Virus record (IMG/VR): IMGVR_UViG_3300009093_000013 | Location: 1 to 62,086 of that record | Direction: 5' to 3' (one strand) | DNA length: 62,086 bases | DNA from: a virus | Shown here: piece after piece, positions 32,970 through 40,435 of the stretch | How the letters are laid out: each line of letters begins with the position of its first letter | Numbering within the stretch: position 1 is the first letter of the stretch | Position numbers and translations under genes: made by a program | The notes under the pieces: generated by a model | The model's database searches: none | The model's input: the letters and a program-made list of their open reading frames with translations, nothing else | Told to the model about the DNA's origin: nothing

Positions 32970-33287
32970 TTATGATGTTGCCGCGTCAGTGGCCGAGCAA
33001 TCAGCCACCTCTGACGGTCCATCCACATCATCGGCAAAGGTTAGGTTGGCATTCGCGTAGTAACCCGGCGTAATGCCCTTGGGCGACACGGGGAACGGGC
33101 GCGACAGGTAAACGGTGCGTCCGTGGAAATCGAGGTAACGGCGACCTTCCTTCATCTCCTTGGAAACCTGCGATCCATCGGACCACGTAACGGGCAGACC
33201 GCACGCGAAGGCGTGCAAGGCTGTATAATCGTCGTGGGTGCCATCCCCGTACAGAATCGCGACTGCTAGTGCGGCGGCAAGCATCAT
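32970..33287 (-). CDS. Small exported-looking protein, unknown
   Basis: 105 aa. Residues 2-13 form a short hydrophobic segment that could be a weak signal or anchor. The rest has two Cys and a Tyr/Pro-rich region. It lies downstream of a 14-codon coupled ORF; not recognised. Confidence 0.5.
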   Translation of the reverse strand: MMLAAALAVAILYGDGTHDDYTALHAFACGLPVTWSDGSQVSKEMKEGRRYLDFHGRTVYLSRPFPVSPKGITPGYYANANLTFADDVDGPSEVADCSATDAATS

Positions 33288-33328
33288 GATTTCTCCACCA
33301 GTTCACGCAACCGCTTTAGCTCGGACAT
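33284..33328 (-). CDS. 14-residue coupled leader-like ORF
   Basis: An ATG at 33328 overlaps the upstream gene stop (TGATG), and its TGA overlaps the ATG of the next gene (ATGA). The peptide is a charged helix (L-K-R-L-R-E-L-V-E). It may only link translation of its neighbours. Confidence 0.35.
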   Translation of the reverse strand: MSELKRLRELVEKS

Positions 33329-33621
33329 CAGTCTCTCAGCGCCTCGTCGATCATCGCTGACCAGCAATCCCGATTGGTTGTATATCCTGCGCCATCACAT
33401 TCTAGGCAGTCCCAGTTTGGGGCGGCGTCTAACATTGCATCGGTCGGCTCACGCATAGAGGTGATGGCAACACGGGCAGATTGTCTCCATCTGTCGGCTA
33501 ATTCGTCCGAAAACTGGTGCCAGTTTGCATCTGCGATTTCCAAGGCAAGCTTGAAGCTGACCGTTGGCCCGAGACTGGCGGCAAACAGCGACCGCGCCAC
33601 ACGCTCAATCATCTCGCTCAC
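33328..33621 (-). CDS. Phage protein of unknown function
   Basis: 97 aa, with a C-terminal C-L-E-C-D-G-A-G-Y motif (C-x2-C) resembling half a zinc knuckle or DnaJ-type repeat. A Met-Arg-Glu-Pro-Thr-Asp-Ala-Met-Leu stretch is common in small phage early proteins. It is coupled to neighbours by ATGA overlaps. Confidence 0.55.
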   Translation of the reverse strand: MSEMIERVARSLFAASLGPTVSFKLALEIADANWHQFSDELADRWRQSARVAITSMREPTDAMLDAAPNWDCLECDGAGYTTNRDCWSAMIDEALRD

Positions 33622-33932
33622 TCCAGCATCTCCTTCGCCTTAACCAAAGCCTCTAGCTCTTTGAGCCGGGCCGTTCGTTTCGCTCGCCACTTTCGCATGT
33701 AGTCTCGCTGGTAGGCAGCGCGGTCGAACCTTCCCGGTAATCCTGCGGAATCCGGATTGTTAGGTGAGGCCCGATCTTTATCGGCCAACTTCCCCACAGC
33801 TCTTTCATCCGCTCGATTCCGGCCTGGCGCCGGCGATTGTTCTCGATGTTTTGCCTTACCCTTTCCGATGAGGATTTCGCAGACATGATCGACCTCGCGT
33901 TTGCCGCAGAACTTGCATTTGATGGCATCCAT
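33618..33932 (-). CDS. Zinc-ribbon phage protein
   Basis: 104 aa. Residues 6-18 hold C-K-F-C...H-V-C, a likely zinc site. The C-terminal third is strongly basic (Y-M-R-K-W-R-A-K-R) and helical, fitting nucleic-acid binding. The operator-like repeats at 33936-33962 lie just upstream. Confidence 0.6.
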   Translation of the reverse strand: MDAIKCKFCGKREVDHVCEILIGKGKAKHREQSPAPGRNRADERAVGKLADKDRASPNNPDSAGLPGRFDRAAYQRDYMRKWRAKRTARLKELEALVKAKEMLE

Positions 33933-33935
33933 AAC

Positions 33936-33962
33936 CGTTAGTCTAACGTAAGTCTCACGTTA
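33936..33962. promoter_or_regulatory. Three CTAACG half-sites upstream of the zinc-ribbon gene
   Basis: CGTTAGTCTAACG is an inverted repeat with 5-bp arms; ACGTTA follows 8 nt later. The same word makes a perfect palindrome, CCTAACGTTAGG, at 35357-35368. One regulator may bind both sites. Confidence 0.5.
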
Positions 33963-34144
33963 AAGCTATGGCGATCTATATCGAGCAAAACCGAAATTCT
34001 TTGGGGGGACGGAAGAGGTGGCCTCCCTGCCTTTGACCGGGTTCGCGTCCCGACGCCCTGGGGAATTTCACGCCCGCGCCGGCCTCGGCCAGCTCCGCCA
34101 AGATACACGCGCAGGTAGCAGACTTTGGCGATCCGCGAGGCCAT
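33938..34144 (-). CDS. Doubtful small ORF
   Basis: 68 aa, very Arg/Gly/Pro-rich, with no domain. It lies downstream of a fair minus-strand promoter but overlaps the operator-like repeats, so it may instead be leader sequence for the zinc-ribbon gene. Confidence 0.25.
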   Translation of the reverse strand: MASRIAKVCYLRVYLGGAGRGRRGREIPQGVGTRTRSKAGRPPLPSPQRISVLLDIDRHSFNVRLTLD

Positions 34145-34161
34145 TTTCCATAATAGCGATT

Positions 34162-34189
34162 ATGATATATGTGATACCAGCAATATCAA
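34162..34189 (-). promoter_or_regulatory. Candidate leftward promoter
   Basis: TTGATA and TATCAT are 16 nt apart on the minus strand, in an AT-rich divergent region. Confidence 0.5.
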
Positions 34190-34212
34190 TGCGTTAGCTA
34201 TTCAATCATAAG

Positions 34213-34242
34213 TTGCGCCGAACGACCTACTACCAGTAGTAT
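34213..34242 (+). promoter_or_regulatory. Candidate rightward promoter with an inverted repeat over the -10
   Basis: TTGCGC and TAGTAT are separated by 18 nt. TACTACCAGTAGTA (34228-34241) overlaps the -10, a likely operator for control of the gene that follows. Confidence 0.5.
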
Positions 34243-34285
34243 GCCCATATCGCATTCCAGTCCCGAGATCGGTAGAATCGTGGCC

Positions 34286-34744
34286 ATGACAGACCAGGCA
34301 CAGAGCGGGATCCGGCCCGAGTTCCAGGAGTGGCTCGACACGTACGCGCGGCGGAAGCACACCATCTCTCACGTCAAATCCTTCGTCCCAAAATATTCCC
34401 CGAGTTTGCACTGTACCGCAATGAACCGGGCGCTGAAGTGGCTTCTGCCGTGGGAGGCGTTTGAGTACCCTGGCATTATACAGGGTTCGTGCGAGGCTTT
34501 GCCGGGCCTATCGATGTGGTCGATCCTGGCTTACCGCAAGGGAACGAGGCGCACGCCTCCGCACGTTGCTAGAGCTCTAGCAGAGATAGTGCGGGCTGAG
34601 GTTGAGAAGGGAAAGGCAGTGCTTGCCGAGCTTGAAGAGATCGCGGCACAGCCGGCTGGGCGTAAGCGCTCCGGGTTCATGGTCGTACGAGATCGGGGCG
34701 AGGGAGTTCCTACGGATAAGCGCAGGCGAGGAAGGCGGGTTTAG
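34286..34744 (+). CDS. Phage protein, possible regulator
   Basis: 152 aa from the ATG at 34286; an in-frame ATG at 34241 lies in the promoter and is unlikely. The N-terminus is basic with a K-H-T-I-S-H-V-K helix. A central Trp-rich segment precedes R-K-G-T-R-R-T-P-P-H-V-A-R-A-L, which looks like the recognition part of a Cro/YdaS-like HTH. The C-terminus is basic and disordered. It is a lone rightward gene with its own promoter and operator. Confidence 0.5.
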   Translation: MTDQAQSGIRPEFQEWLDTYARRKHTISHVKSFVPKYSPSLHCTAMNRALKWLLPWEAFEYPGIIQGSCEALPGLSMWSILAYRKGTRRTPPHVARALAEIVRAEVEKGKAVLAELEEIAAQPAGRKRSGFMVVRDRGEGVPTDKRRRGRRV

Positions 34745-35079
34745 CGACCGCACGCCTTGTTCCACTGGCCGATATAGTCGTCACCGAGAACAGCAGCGCA
34801 GCGTCCTTGGCTGTTGGTTTTTAGTACGGCGCGCACCGATTCGTCCTTCGCACACATTAGGCCGATTTCTGCGTTGGTCCTTTGCTTAAGTTCGGCATCA
34901 ATGTGATACAAGGGTCGAGTGCCGCTCGTCGTTGCCATGACGTGGGACGACTGGCCTGCGGGAAATTGAACGTTATCGCCGAGCGCAATGCTACAACTCT
35001 GGCCGGCGGCTTGGCTGCACGCGTTCATGCCGATGCATATAAGGAACGAGCCGGTCGCAACAGCACTCATCCCCAGCAC
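34741..35079 (-). CDS. Exported Cys-rich protein, possible lipoprotein
   Basis: 112 aa. A hydrophobic N-terminus ends in M-N-A-C, an imperfect lipobox, and five more Cys follow, suggesting a disulfide-bonded periplasmic protein. It converges on, and overlaps by 4 bp, the gene before it. Superinfection exclusion is a possible role (inference). Confidence 0.5.
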   Translation of the reverse strand: MLGMSAVATGSFLICIGMNACSQAAGQSCSIALGDNVQFPAGQSSHVMATTSGTRPLYHIDAELKQRTNAEIGLMCAKDESVRAVLKTNSQGRCAAVLGDDYIGQWNKACGR

Positions 35080-35179
35080 CCCTGTCTGTCGATATCCACC
35101 GCCTTGATCATGCTTGAATCATAACATCTCTGAGGCTTTAAGCCAAGATGCTGGGCTTGGGGAGGGGGGTTTGCTTCAT

Positions 35180-35311
35180 TTATCGCTCCAGCCGATCTAC
35201 GATAGCCGTCATGAGGGAAACATACTTGCCGTGTTGATCCAGATGCGATGTCCCGGCGAACGCCAGCGCCATCAGTGCAACGAATATGATTAGCGCGCTC
35301 AGGTCGCTCAC
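35180..35311 (-). CDS. Small TM protein (43 aa)
   Basis: GTG start at 35311 overlaps an upstream TGA. Residues 5-20 are a hydrophobic helix, followed by a polar tail. The coupled upstream ORF (25 codons, from about 35385, with an AGAAGG site) may also be translated. Confidence 0.45.
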   Translation of the reverse strand: MSDLSALIIFVALMALAFAGTSHLDQHGKYVSLMTAIVDRLER

Positions 35312-35356
35312 TTCCCCACCCCCTCGATCACTGCCAAAAAATAGGTCTTGACCGAT

Positions 35357-35368
35357 CCTAACGTTAGG
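35357..35368. promoter_or_regulatory. Perfect 12-bp palindrome CCTAACGTTAGG
   Basis: It lies between divergent genes and matches the CTAACG half-sites at 33936-33962, so it is probably the binding site of a phage regulator. Confidence 0.5.
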
Positions 35369-35430
35369 CGCATATTCCTTCTCATGACGGATGGCAATCG
35401 TGCCGCCGAGACTGGCTTAAGGAGCCGATG

Positions 35431-35658
35431 ATGAGCAAAACCCCGATCACAAAGCTGGATGCCGATTGCCGCGATCAGATTCGTAGCGCGGTTTACGACT
35501 ATTGCCGGTATGCGCCCAACAGCCATTTGGGCGACCTTAGCGCACGCGACGATATCCGCAGCGCTTTCTACATTCTGCGTAGCTGGAATGAAGGCAACAA
35601 CATCTTGGTCGCTATTGGCCAGCTTGAGCGCAATGCTTATTCCATGATGGATATGTAA
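35431..35658 (+). CDS. Small phage protein
   Basis: 75 aa from the second of two ATG codons, 6 nt after AAGGAG. Mostly helical, with a R-S-A-V-Y-D-Y-C-R-Y start and a W-N-E-G-N-N middle. First of three rightward genes; not recognised. Confidence 0.6.
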   Translation: MSKTPITKLDADCRDQIRSAVYDYCRYAPNSHLGDLSARDDIRSAFYILRSWNEGNNILVAIGQLERNAYSMMDM

Positions 35659-35661
35659 CGG

Positions 35662-35907
35662 ATGCTCAGAACGCGCACTAAGCGCCGTAGAATTCTCAGG
35701 ATCGCGTCTCGATGGAGGCGCGATGCTTGTGCTTTGCGTGACCTTGGATTCCCGGAAATGGCAAACGCCCATGACGCTCGACGTGACGATCCAGCGTCTG
35801 AAACTATGCGCAACCTTTGGACTGCCATAGGACAAGCCGAATGCTTCAATGGAATGTCGGACCAATACATCGCCGAAATTCTGAGCCCGGAAGCGCCCAA
35901 GAGATGA
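35662..35907 (+). CDS. Small basic phage protein
   Basis: 81 aa with a strongly basic N-terminus (R-T-K-R-R-R) and a helical C-terminal half. It ends in an ATGA overlap with the following HTH gene, and could act as a DNA-binding partner. Confidence 0.5.
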   Translation: MLRTRTKRRRILRIASRWRRDACALRDLGFPEMANAHDARRDDPASETMRNLWTAIGQAECFNGMSDQYIAEILSPEAPKR

Positions 35908-36116
35908 CCCCGGACCTTCTCCGCGAACTCGGCGAACTCCTGTACGGCAAGCTCTGGCAATCGGAGCTTGCCCGTCAGCATGGGGTAAACGATAGGCGTG
36001 TGCGGGCCTGGATCGCCGAGGAACGTCCAATACCCGAAGGCTTGCAGGACGAGCTTGTGACCGCCCTGCGTGCGCGCCGAGACGCGATGACAGCGATGCT
36101 GAGAAAGCTCTCATAG
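35904..36116 (+). CDS. HTH protein
   Basis: 70 aa from an ATG at 35904 overlapping the upstream stop. Residues about 18-40 (L-A-R-Q-H-G-V-N-D-R-R-V-R-A-W) form a clear helix-turn-helix with a second helix after P-I-P-E-G-L. It is a probable small transcription regulator. Confidence 0.65.
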   Translation: MTPDLLRELGELLYGKLWQSELARQHGVNDRRVRAWIAEERPIPEGLQDELVTALRARRDAMTAMLRKLS

Positions 36117-36824
36117 CCTCTTCTCCAGTACCGCCCTAGCATCCACCCGGAACTGTTCCCATGCTTCGGTCTTAGCGAGGGTGAAGAGTTGATTTAGGGT
36201 GTTATCGGATAGGGTAGGGGTGGGTTTGAAGCGGCGGAGGGCGAGATTTATCGCATCCACTACCTGCCTCGTGCTTAGCCGGGCACCATAGAATTCTTGT
36301 AGCGCGGGAAATTCACTGGAAAGCAGCGCGTATATCGCTTCATCGGAGGGATATACCTGCTCTGCGACCTCGCACCTGGGGCACGGATCACCGTCGCCGC
36401 CGTCAAACCAATGACCGCACTTGACGCACTCGCGCGAAGGCTTCCCTCCCTCTGTATCTGCTGATGGTGGCAGGCACGGGGCGACGTAGCGCCAGCCGCG
36501 ACGATGCATTTCCTTGCCAGTGATCGGGCCGACTTCATTTGCCGAATACCAAGCGCCGCCTACCCAATGGGCAACATGAGGCTCCCAGGCGCGCTCGGAA
36601 TCCAACCAGTGGTTCATGTGTTCGCGATGCTCGTCAGGCGGCTCACACGTCTTTACTGCTTCCTGGGTGGATGAGCGGGAGAGGTAGTCGCGGAGGGCAT
36701 CAATCGCCGAGGCGAGCGGATTGATCGTTTCGAAGCTGACGCGCGTCTTGGCTTCGTCGGCCAAGCGGCAGGCAGCTTCCACCACCTGGTCCTTTAGGCG
36801 CTGGTGTTCGGTGTCAGTGGTCAT
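36111..36824 (-). CDS. Phage protein with zinc-ribbon
   Basis: The 237-aa product from 36824 has an N-terminal helical part, then W-V-G-G-A-W-Y-S near 90. C-V-K-C-G-H-W and C-P-R-C follow at about 135-150, forming a four-Cys zinc ribbon. The C-terminus is helical. Overlaps the membrane-protein gene by 11 bp. Function unknown. Confidence 0.6.
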   Translation of the reverse strand: MTTDTEHQRLKDQVVEAACRLADEAKTRVSFETINPLASAIDALRDYLSRSSTQEAVKTCEPPDEHREHMNHWLDSERAWEPHVAHWVGGAWYSANEVGPITGKEMHRRGWRYVAPCLPPSADTEGGKPSRECVKCGHWFDGGDGDPCPRCEVAEQVYPSDEAIYALLSSEFPALQEFYGARLSTRQVVDAINLALRRFKPTPTLSDNTLNQLFTLAKTEAWEQFRVDARAVLEKRL

Positions 36825-37071
36825 GACGAATTTTCCGTTCGAAGAGATCAAAATCCTCAGACAGCAACCGGATTTGGAAGTATGTCCACGGGACAAATAG
36901 AGCCGCCAATATCAATTGGCCTGTGTCCGGCCGGCCGTTGGCTAGACGGTCAAGCGCAAAGAGGATCAGGCCGAGATTGAGCGTGATTGCAAACACTCTC
37001 GCGACAATGCAGCCGCGCTTCCCTCTCGACATGCTCCATTTGGCCGCCACTGATCGCGTGTCGTCCATCAT
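36814..37071 (-). CDS. Two-TM membrane protein
   Basis: 85 aa with hydrophobic helices at about 25-43 and 52-67 and a charged C-terminus. Starts in an ATGA overlap. Confidence 0.6.
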   Translation of the reverse strand: MMDDTRSVAAKWSMSRGKRGCIVARVFAITLNLGLILFALDRLANGRPDTGQLILAALFVPWTYFQIRLLSEDFDLFERKIRHDH

Positions 37072-37388
37072 TCAGTCTCCTTGGTGATGAGGGATCGCCC
37101 GCCAATTTTGAGCAGGTAGGCGAGCGGCAGGCTTGACCAGTCGAAGTCGTCCTTGAAGTCTCCACAGTGATGCGTGCGCGTGGTGAGGACGTGTCCGGCG
37201 CCCCTCGGCATAGAATGGCTTGTGATGCCAAGCATCGCGATGCGCTCAGCCCACGGCACGGGTGCGGACTTCGTGCATTCTCCGGCAACGCCAGTGCTAG
37301 TGCGCCACCAATCACAGCCCGCGCAGCAAGGGCCGTGCTCGACATAGAACCGGTCCATGAGTTCCTGTAGCTGTCGAGCGTCGCTCAC
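37068..37388 (-). CDS. Cys-rich zinc-binding phage protein
   Basis: 106 aa with C-C-A-G-C-D-W-W near 21-28, a further Cys near 38 and H-H-C-G-D-F near 73. The same C-x2-C ... C ... H-x-C-G pattern occurs in small early proteins of alphaproteobacterial phages; role unknown. Confidence 0.6.
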   Translation of the reverse strand: MSDARQLQELMDRFYVEHGPCCAGCDWWRTSTGVAGECTKSAPVPWAERIAMLGITSHSMPRGAGHVLTTRTHHCGDFKDDFDWSSLPLAYLLKIGGRSLITKETE

Positions 37389-37723
37389 GTCCCCTTACTC
37401 CCGTCATTGGAATAGGCGGTGAGGATGGCGTATATCAGCGATATCGGTGCGGTATCGCCGGGGATGTTCTCCAGGCGCTGGCCGTCATACCAGTTCCGGG
37501 CATTCTGGATCGCGCCGTTCAGCCCCTCTAGCTTGTCGGCGGTTAGGCGTAGGCGGGTGATGAGGCAGTCGGGCTTATGATCGAGACCGCCCCCGCCAGC
37601 GCGCCAGGGTCCTTTGCAGGCGGCGCAGTAGTATTGGGTGCTGCCGAAATTGCGCGGCGTCGCAACTTGGCCTTCAAGGAATGAGAGGGTTTCCCGCATA
37701 ATCCCCGATATGGATTGGTCCAT
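37385..37723 (-). CDS. Phage protein with Cys pairs
   Basis: 112 aa; Y-Y-C-A-A-C-K-G (C-x2-C) near 32-39 and H-K-P-D-C near 49-53 could bind zinc. The C-terminal half is helical. ATGA-coupled to the next gene. Confidence 0.55.
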   Translation of the reverse strand: MDQSISGIMRETLSFLEGQVATPRNFGSTQYYCAACKGPWRAGGGGLDHKPDCLITRLRLTADKLEGLNGAIQNARNWYDGQRLENIPGDTAPISLIYAILTAYSNDGSKGT

Positions 37724-37726
37724 CGT

Positions 37727-38089
37727 CTATTCCCCCTTGTCTTCGGTGGTGAGGGTGTTGCCCTCGGTCTGGTTGAAAGACGCCATCCAACGCCGAGCAC
37801 CCTCCTGAGCCTTCGGCGCATTGGGGAAGGCCAGTAGATAGCGAATCGCCTCAGCGCCATTGCGGATGCCTTCGGCCATTTCGAGGACAAGATCGCGCCG
37901 CGCCTTCACTTGGGACTCAAGTTCTCCGACATAGGACAGGGCCTCCCGTAAGTCGGCCTTGGCCACCTTTACGTCCTTGAGCCAATGGCCGACTGTGCCG
38001 TCACTGAGCCTGCAAAGCGCCTCTCGCTGAGCCGGCGTAGCCTTCTCATAGCGGGAGGTAATGGCGGAGAGGTCTGGTTTGCCGGTCAT
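37727..38089 (-). CDS. Helical phage protein
   Basis: 120 aa from the ATG at 38089, which has a GGAGG site and overlaps the stop of a 30-aa gene. Mostly charged alpha-helix with a coiled-coil stretch around 40-70. Not recognised. Confidence 0.55.
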   Translation of the reverse strand: MTGKPDLSAITSRYEKATPAQREALCRLSDGTVGHWLKDVKVAKADLREALSYVGELESQVKARRDLVLEMAEGIRNGAEAIRYLLAFPNAPKAQEGARRWMASFNQTEGNTLTTEDKGE

Positions 38090-38178
38090 GGGGATTTCCT
38101 CCGCGTTTCCGCACGAATGGGAAGAAGCAGGATCAAAGTTGGCGCGAAAATCAGGGCGACAAGCAGAAGCCATCTCAT
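38086..38178 (-). CDS. Tiny single-TM protein (30 aa)
   Basis: An ATG at 38178 overlaps the upstream TGA and its stop overlaps the next ATG. A helix of about 18 Leu/Ile/Ala residues is followed by a basic tail (R-R-K). It is too short for standard ORF filters. Confidence 0.55.
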   Translation of the reverse strand: MRWLLLVALIFAPTLILLLPIRAETRRKSP

Positions 38179-38786
38179 GGCGTAGTTGCCCTCTTGAAGG
38201 CCTTGTCCAGGCCGTGGGTGGGGATGGGGAGAGCCGCTTTGAGCATCCGCAGCGTGTCGGCGATCACCTTCTCCGTTTCGGCGCTCGGTGATCGGTCATC
38301 GGCATCCGGGCTATCGTCGCTCTCGGTCATCGCCAGAGCCTTCTCCATCGCCACCAAATCCCCGCGCATCCTGTTCAGGGCTGGCTGGATTTCATCCCAG
38401 ACCGCACCAGGCGCCGGCAGGCAGAAGGTGTTTGTCCAGTGCTTCAGGACTTCCGCCAGGCCGGTGGCTAGGAGGCTTGCCGGCATATCCCGGCAACTCG
38501 CCTTCCAGGTCGCATGAAGGCTTGCCGTGTCTGGTGCCTTGATCCCGGTTGCCTCGGCGTGGCGCAGGAGAGCCTTGCAGATGACTCCGATCTCAGGATC
38601 TGTCGGCCCCGCGAGTACGCGGCGCTGGGCCTCAATGGCGCTGCGCAGGGTTGTCGATGACAATCCCTCCGGCAGGGTCGGCGAAGGGTTCCAGCGGGCC
38701 AGCGCCGTCACCACAGAGCCGATCAAGTTCGGCGAACTGGTCGTCGAGAGTTGGCTTTGCTGAGCGTATGCGAGTGCCGTTGACAT
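38175..38786 (-). CDS. Phage early protein overlapping the replication initiator gene
   Basis: 203 aa if it starts at the ATG at 38786, which overlaps the upstream gene by 155 bp; a later start is possible. The body is helical with a W-K-A-S-C-R-D-M-P motif and an acidic linker near 150-165. It could be a helicase loader or partner of the initiator by position, but no AAA motif is visible. Confidence 0.5.
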   Translation of the reverse strand: MSTALAYAQQSQLSTTSSPNLIGSVVTALARWNPSPTLPEGLSSTTLRSAIEAQRRVLAGPTDPEIGVICKALLRHAEATGIKAPDTASLHATWKASCRDMPASLLATGLAEVLKHWTNTFCLPAPGAVWDEIQPALNRMRGDLVAMEKALAMTESDDSPDADDRSPSAETEKVIADTLRMLKAALPIPTHGLDKAFKRATTP

Positions 38787-39678
38787 TGGCGATCTCCGGT
38801 AGGGGCTTGGCGAGTTCGGCGGCGTATGAAGCGATTGCTTTTTCGACGTAGGCGATGCTGCCAGGCGGCCCCAGCGGTCCACGGCTCAGCATCATTTTCT
38901 CGACGGCTGGCAGGATGAGGTTTTCAGCGGACCAGCCCTGCTTGATCCACATCTCGACGCGGGCCATCGCACCGAACCATTTCTGCTCGTCGGAGCTGAT
39001 GCCCATCAGGGCGAGCATCTTTCGCCAGACAATGACGTGCGGGCGCTCTGGCGCATCATCATCATCATCTATAATTCCCTGTCCCTGTCTCTTGGATGGC
39101 GTTTCCTCGGGGACAGTATGGGGACAAGCAGGCTCTGTCCCTGGGGACATTCTGCCCGTGTCCCCAGGGACACCTGTGGCGTGTCTCAGGGACAGGAACT
39201 GCTCCAGCGTCGGCATCGGCATCTGCGCTGAAGAGTCATTGGCGTGGCGCTGATTGTGCTTCTTGATCCGGCCACATTCGCTGCGCCAACGCTGTTCGAG
39301 TTTGGACTTCCATGCGTCGTTGACGCCCTCTGCTACGACGGAATGATAGAGCCTCCCATCAGCGCACTTGCCCCAGCCATGCAGCGCGCCGGCCTTGATC
39401 TTCTTCCATGTTTTGAGGTCGCGTCCGAGTTCGGCTAGGCGGCACAGGTCAACATCGTCGTCAGGCAGCGATCCCGCCGGAACCTGATCCCATGATTTAA
39501 GCCATAGGGTGACGCCGGCACGCCATTCGCTGTCGGACGCGCGGGCATGGAAGCTTGATCCGAACAGACGAGCGCGGAACATCGGCGTGAATGCGAAATC
39601 ACGGATATCGACATCTGCGGCAACAGGGGGAGCAGGAAACGTCACGCTGTAACTACCCTCACACTCTCGCCAGGGCAC
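38632..39678 (-). CDS. Replication initiator-like protein (DUF1376 type)
   Basis: 348 aa. The N-terminal 125 residues show the DUF1376 pattern: F-H-A-R-A-S-D-S-E-W near 40-55, then W-D-Q-V-P-A-G-S-L-P-D-D-D and a C-terminal G-R-L-Y-H-S-V-V-A-E. Such proteins act as replisome organisers in temperate phages. After an acidic, disordered linker (about 200-215) comes a C-terminal helical domain. The gene is followed by the DUF1064-type nuclease genes of the early operon. Confidence 0.65.
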   Translation of the reverse strand: MPWRECEGSYSVTFPAPPVAADVDIRDFAFTPMFRARLFGSSFHARASDSEWRAGVTLWLKSWDQVPAGSLPDDDVDLCRLAELGRDLKTWKKIKAGALHGWGKCADGRLYHSVVAEGVNDAWKSKLEQRWRSECGRIKKHNQRHANDSSAQMPMPTLEQFLSLRHATGVPGDTGRMSPGTEPACPHTVPEETPSKRQGQGIIDDDDDAPERPHVIVWRKMLALMGISSDEQKWFGAMARVEMWIKQGWSAENLILPAVEKMMLSRGPLGPPGSIAYVEKAIASYAAELAKPLPEIANVNGTRIRSAKPTLDDQFAELDRLCGDGAGPLEPFADPAGGIVIDNPAQRH

Positions 39679-40000
39679 AACCCGTCAGGCTGAAGTCATG
39701 GCTCGATGGACGTGACATCGAAACGAACGGCTCCTTACGCTCCGCACGGGGGCTGTTGGTGAAGGAAAGACCGCTTGCTGAGATTAGCTTGGCAAACGCC
39801 TTGTCGCCCCCGATACCCTTGTCGATCATCGATGCCCGGTCAGGGGCGGTTGGGTGTCCCCCTTTAATGCGATCAACATGATATCGAACGGCGGAATGGC
39901 CGCAGCCATACTCCCTTGCGACTTCACAGACACCGCGATCCCCAGCAATAATTGCCCGAAGAACGCTTTCCGGTATGTGGTATTTGCTGGTGAATGGCAT
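39659..40000 (-). CDS. HTH protein, possible regulator
   Basis: 113 aa with S-V-L-R-A-I-I-A-G-D-R-G-V-C-E-V-A-R-E-Y-G-style spacing near 11-33, a helix-turn-helix with H-S-A-V-R-Y-H as the recognition helix. The C-terminal half looks disordered. It overlaps the initiator gene by 20 bp. Confidence 0.55.
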   Translation of the reverse strand: MPFTSKYHIPESVLRAIIAGDRGVCEVAREYGCGHSAVRYHVDRIKGGHPTAPDRASMIDKGIGGDKAFAKLISASGLSFTNSPRAERKEPFVSMSRPSSHDFSLTGCALARV

Positions 40001-40042
40001 CGGCTAGGGTCCCGTTGGCGATAGTGTTTTGGAAGTCAAAGG

Positions 40043-40056
40043 GGTCTTTTCAGACC
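40043..40056. other. Small GNRA-type hairpin
   Basis: On the minus strand GGTCT and AGACC enclose GAAA. It lies in the 96-bp gap between two leftward genes. It may be a transcription or RNA-processing signal. Confidence 0.3.
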
Positions 40057-40096
40057 ATGCAACTAGGTTGAATCGTGGTGTTGGGTGTTGGTCATG

Positions 40097-40435
40097 TCAC
40101 ACCGTCTCGATCTTGATTGGATACAGAGCTTCGACTTCCCGGCGCTTGATCTTGAAGCTGTCGGTTTCGATGCCCTTTGTGTCGATGAAGTGAACGCTAT
40201 CGTCCGTGCGAAACTCGACGAAATCGATCACCAGCTTTGTCCCGCCGGGAAGATGAATCGGGACTTGGCGCAGGAAGAACAGTACCTCGCCCATCTGCTG
40301 GCGGTATTTGATCGTGTCGTAGTAGTTCGCCTCTTTCTTGCTGGCGAACTTGATCCCGTCGCGCTCGGTTTGGATGGCGCGGAACTTGTGCTGAACCTTA
40401 CGGCGGGGTCCGAAGATGTCGGCGGGGCTGGTCAT
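40097..40435 (-). CDS. DUF1064-like nuclease
   Basis: 112 aa. The order F-A-S-K-K-E-A-N-Y-Y near 30-40 (E34), V-I-D-F-V-E-F near 69-75, and F-I-D-T-K-G near 83-88 makes a D/E...D...D-x-K pattern typical of DUF1064 and VRR-NUC-type nucleases. In phages these often sit with replication genes and may resolve junctions. ATGA overlap with the radical SAM gene. Confidence 0.72.
   Translation of the reverse strand: MTSPADIFGPRRKVQHKFRAIQTERDGIKFASKKEANYYDTIKYRQQMGEVLFFLRQVPIHLPGGTKLVIDFVEFRTDDSVHFIDTKGIETDSFKIKRREVEALYPIKIETV

Noticed and set aside
35308-36114. 268-codon leftward frame
   Set aside because: It is antisense to three well-spaced rightward genes; only its last 25 codons may be translated separately.
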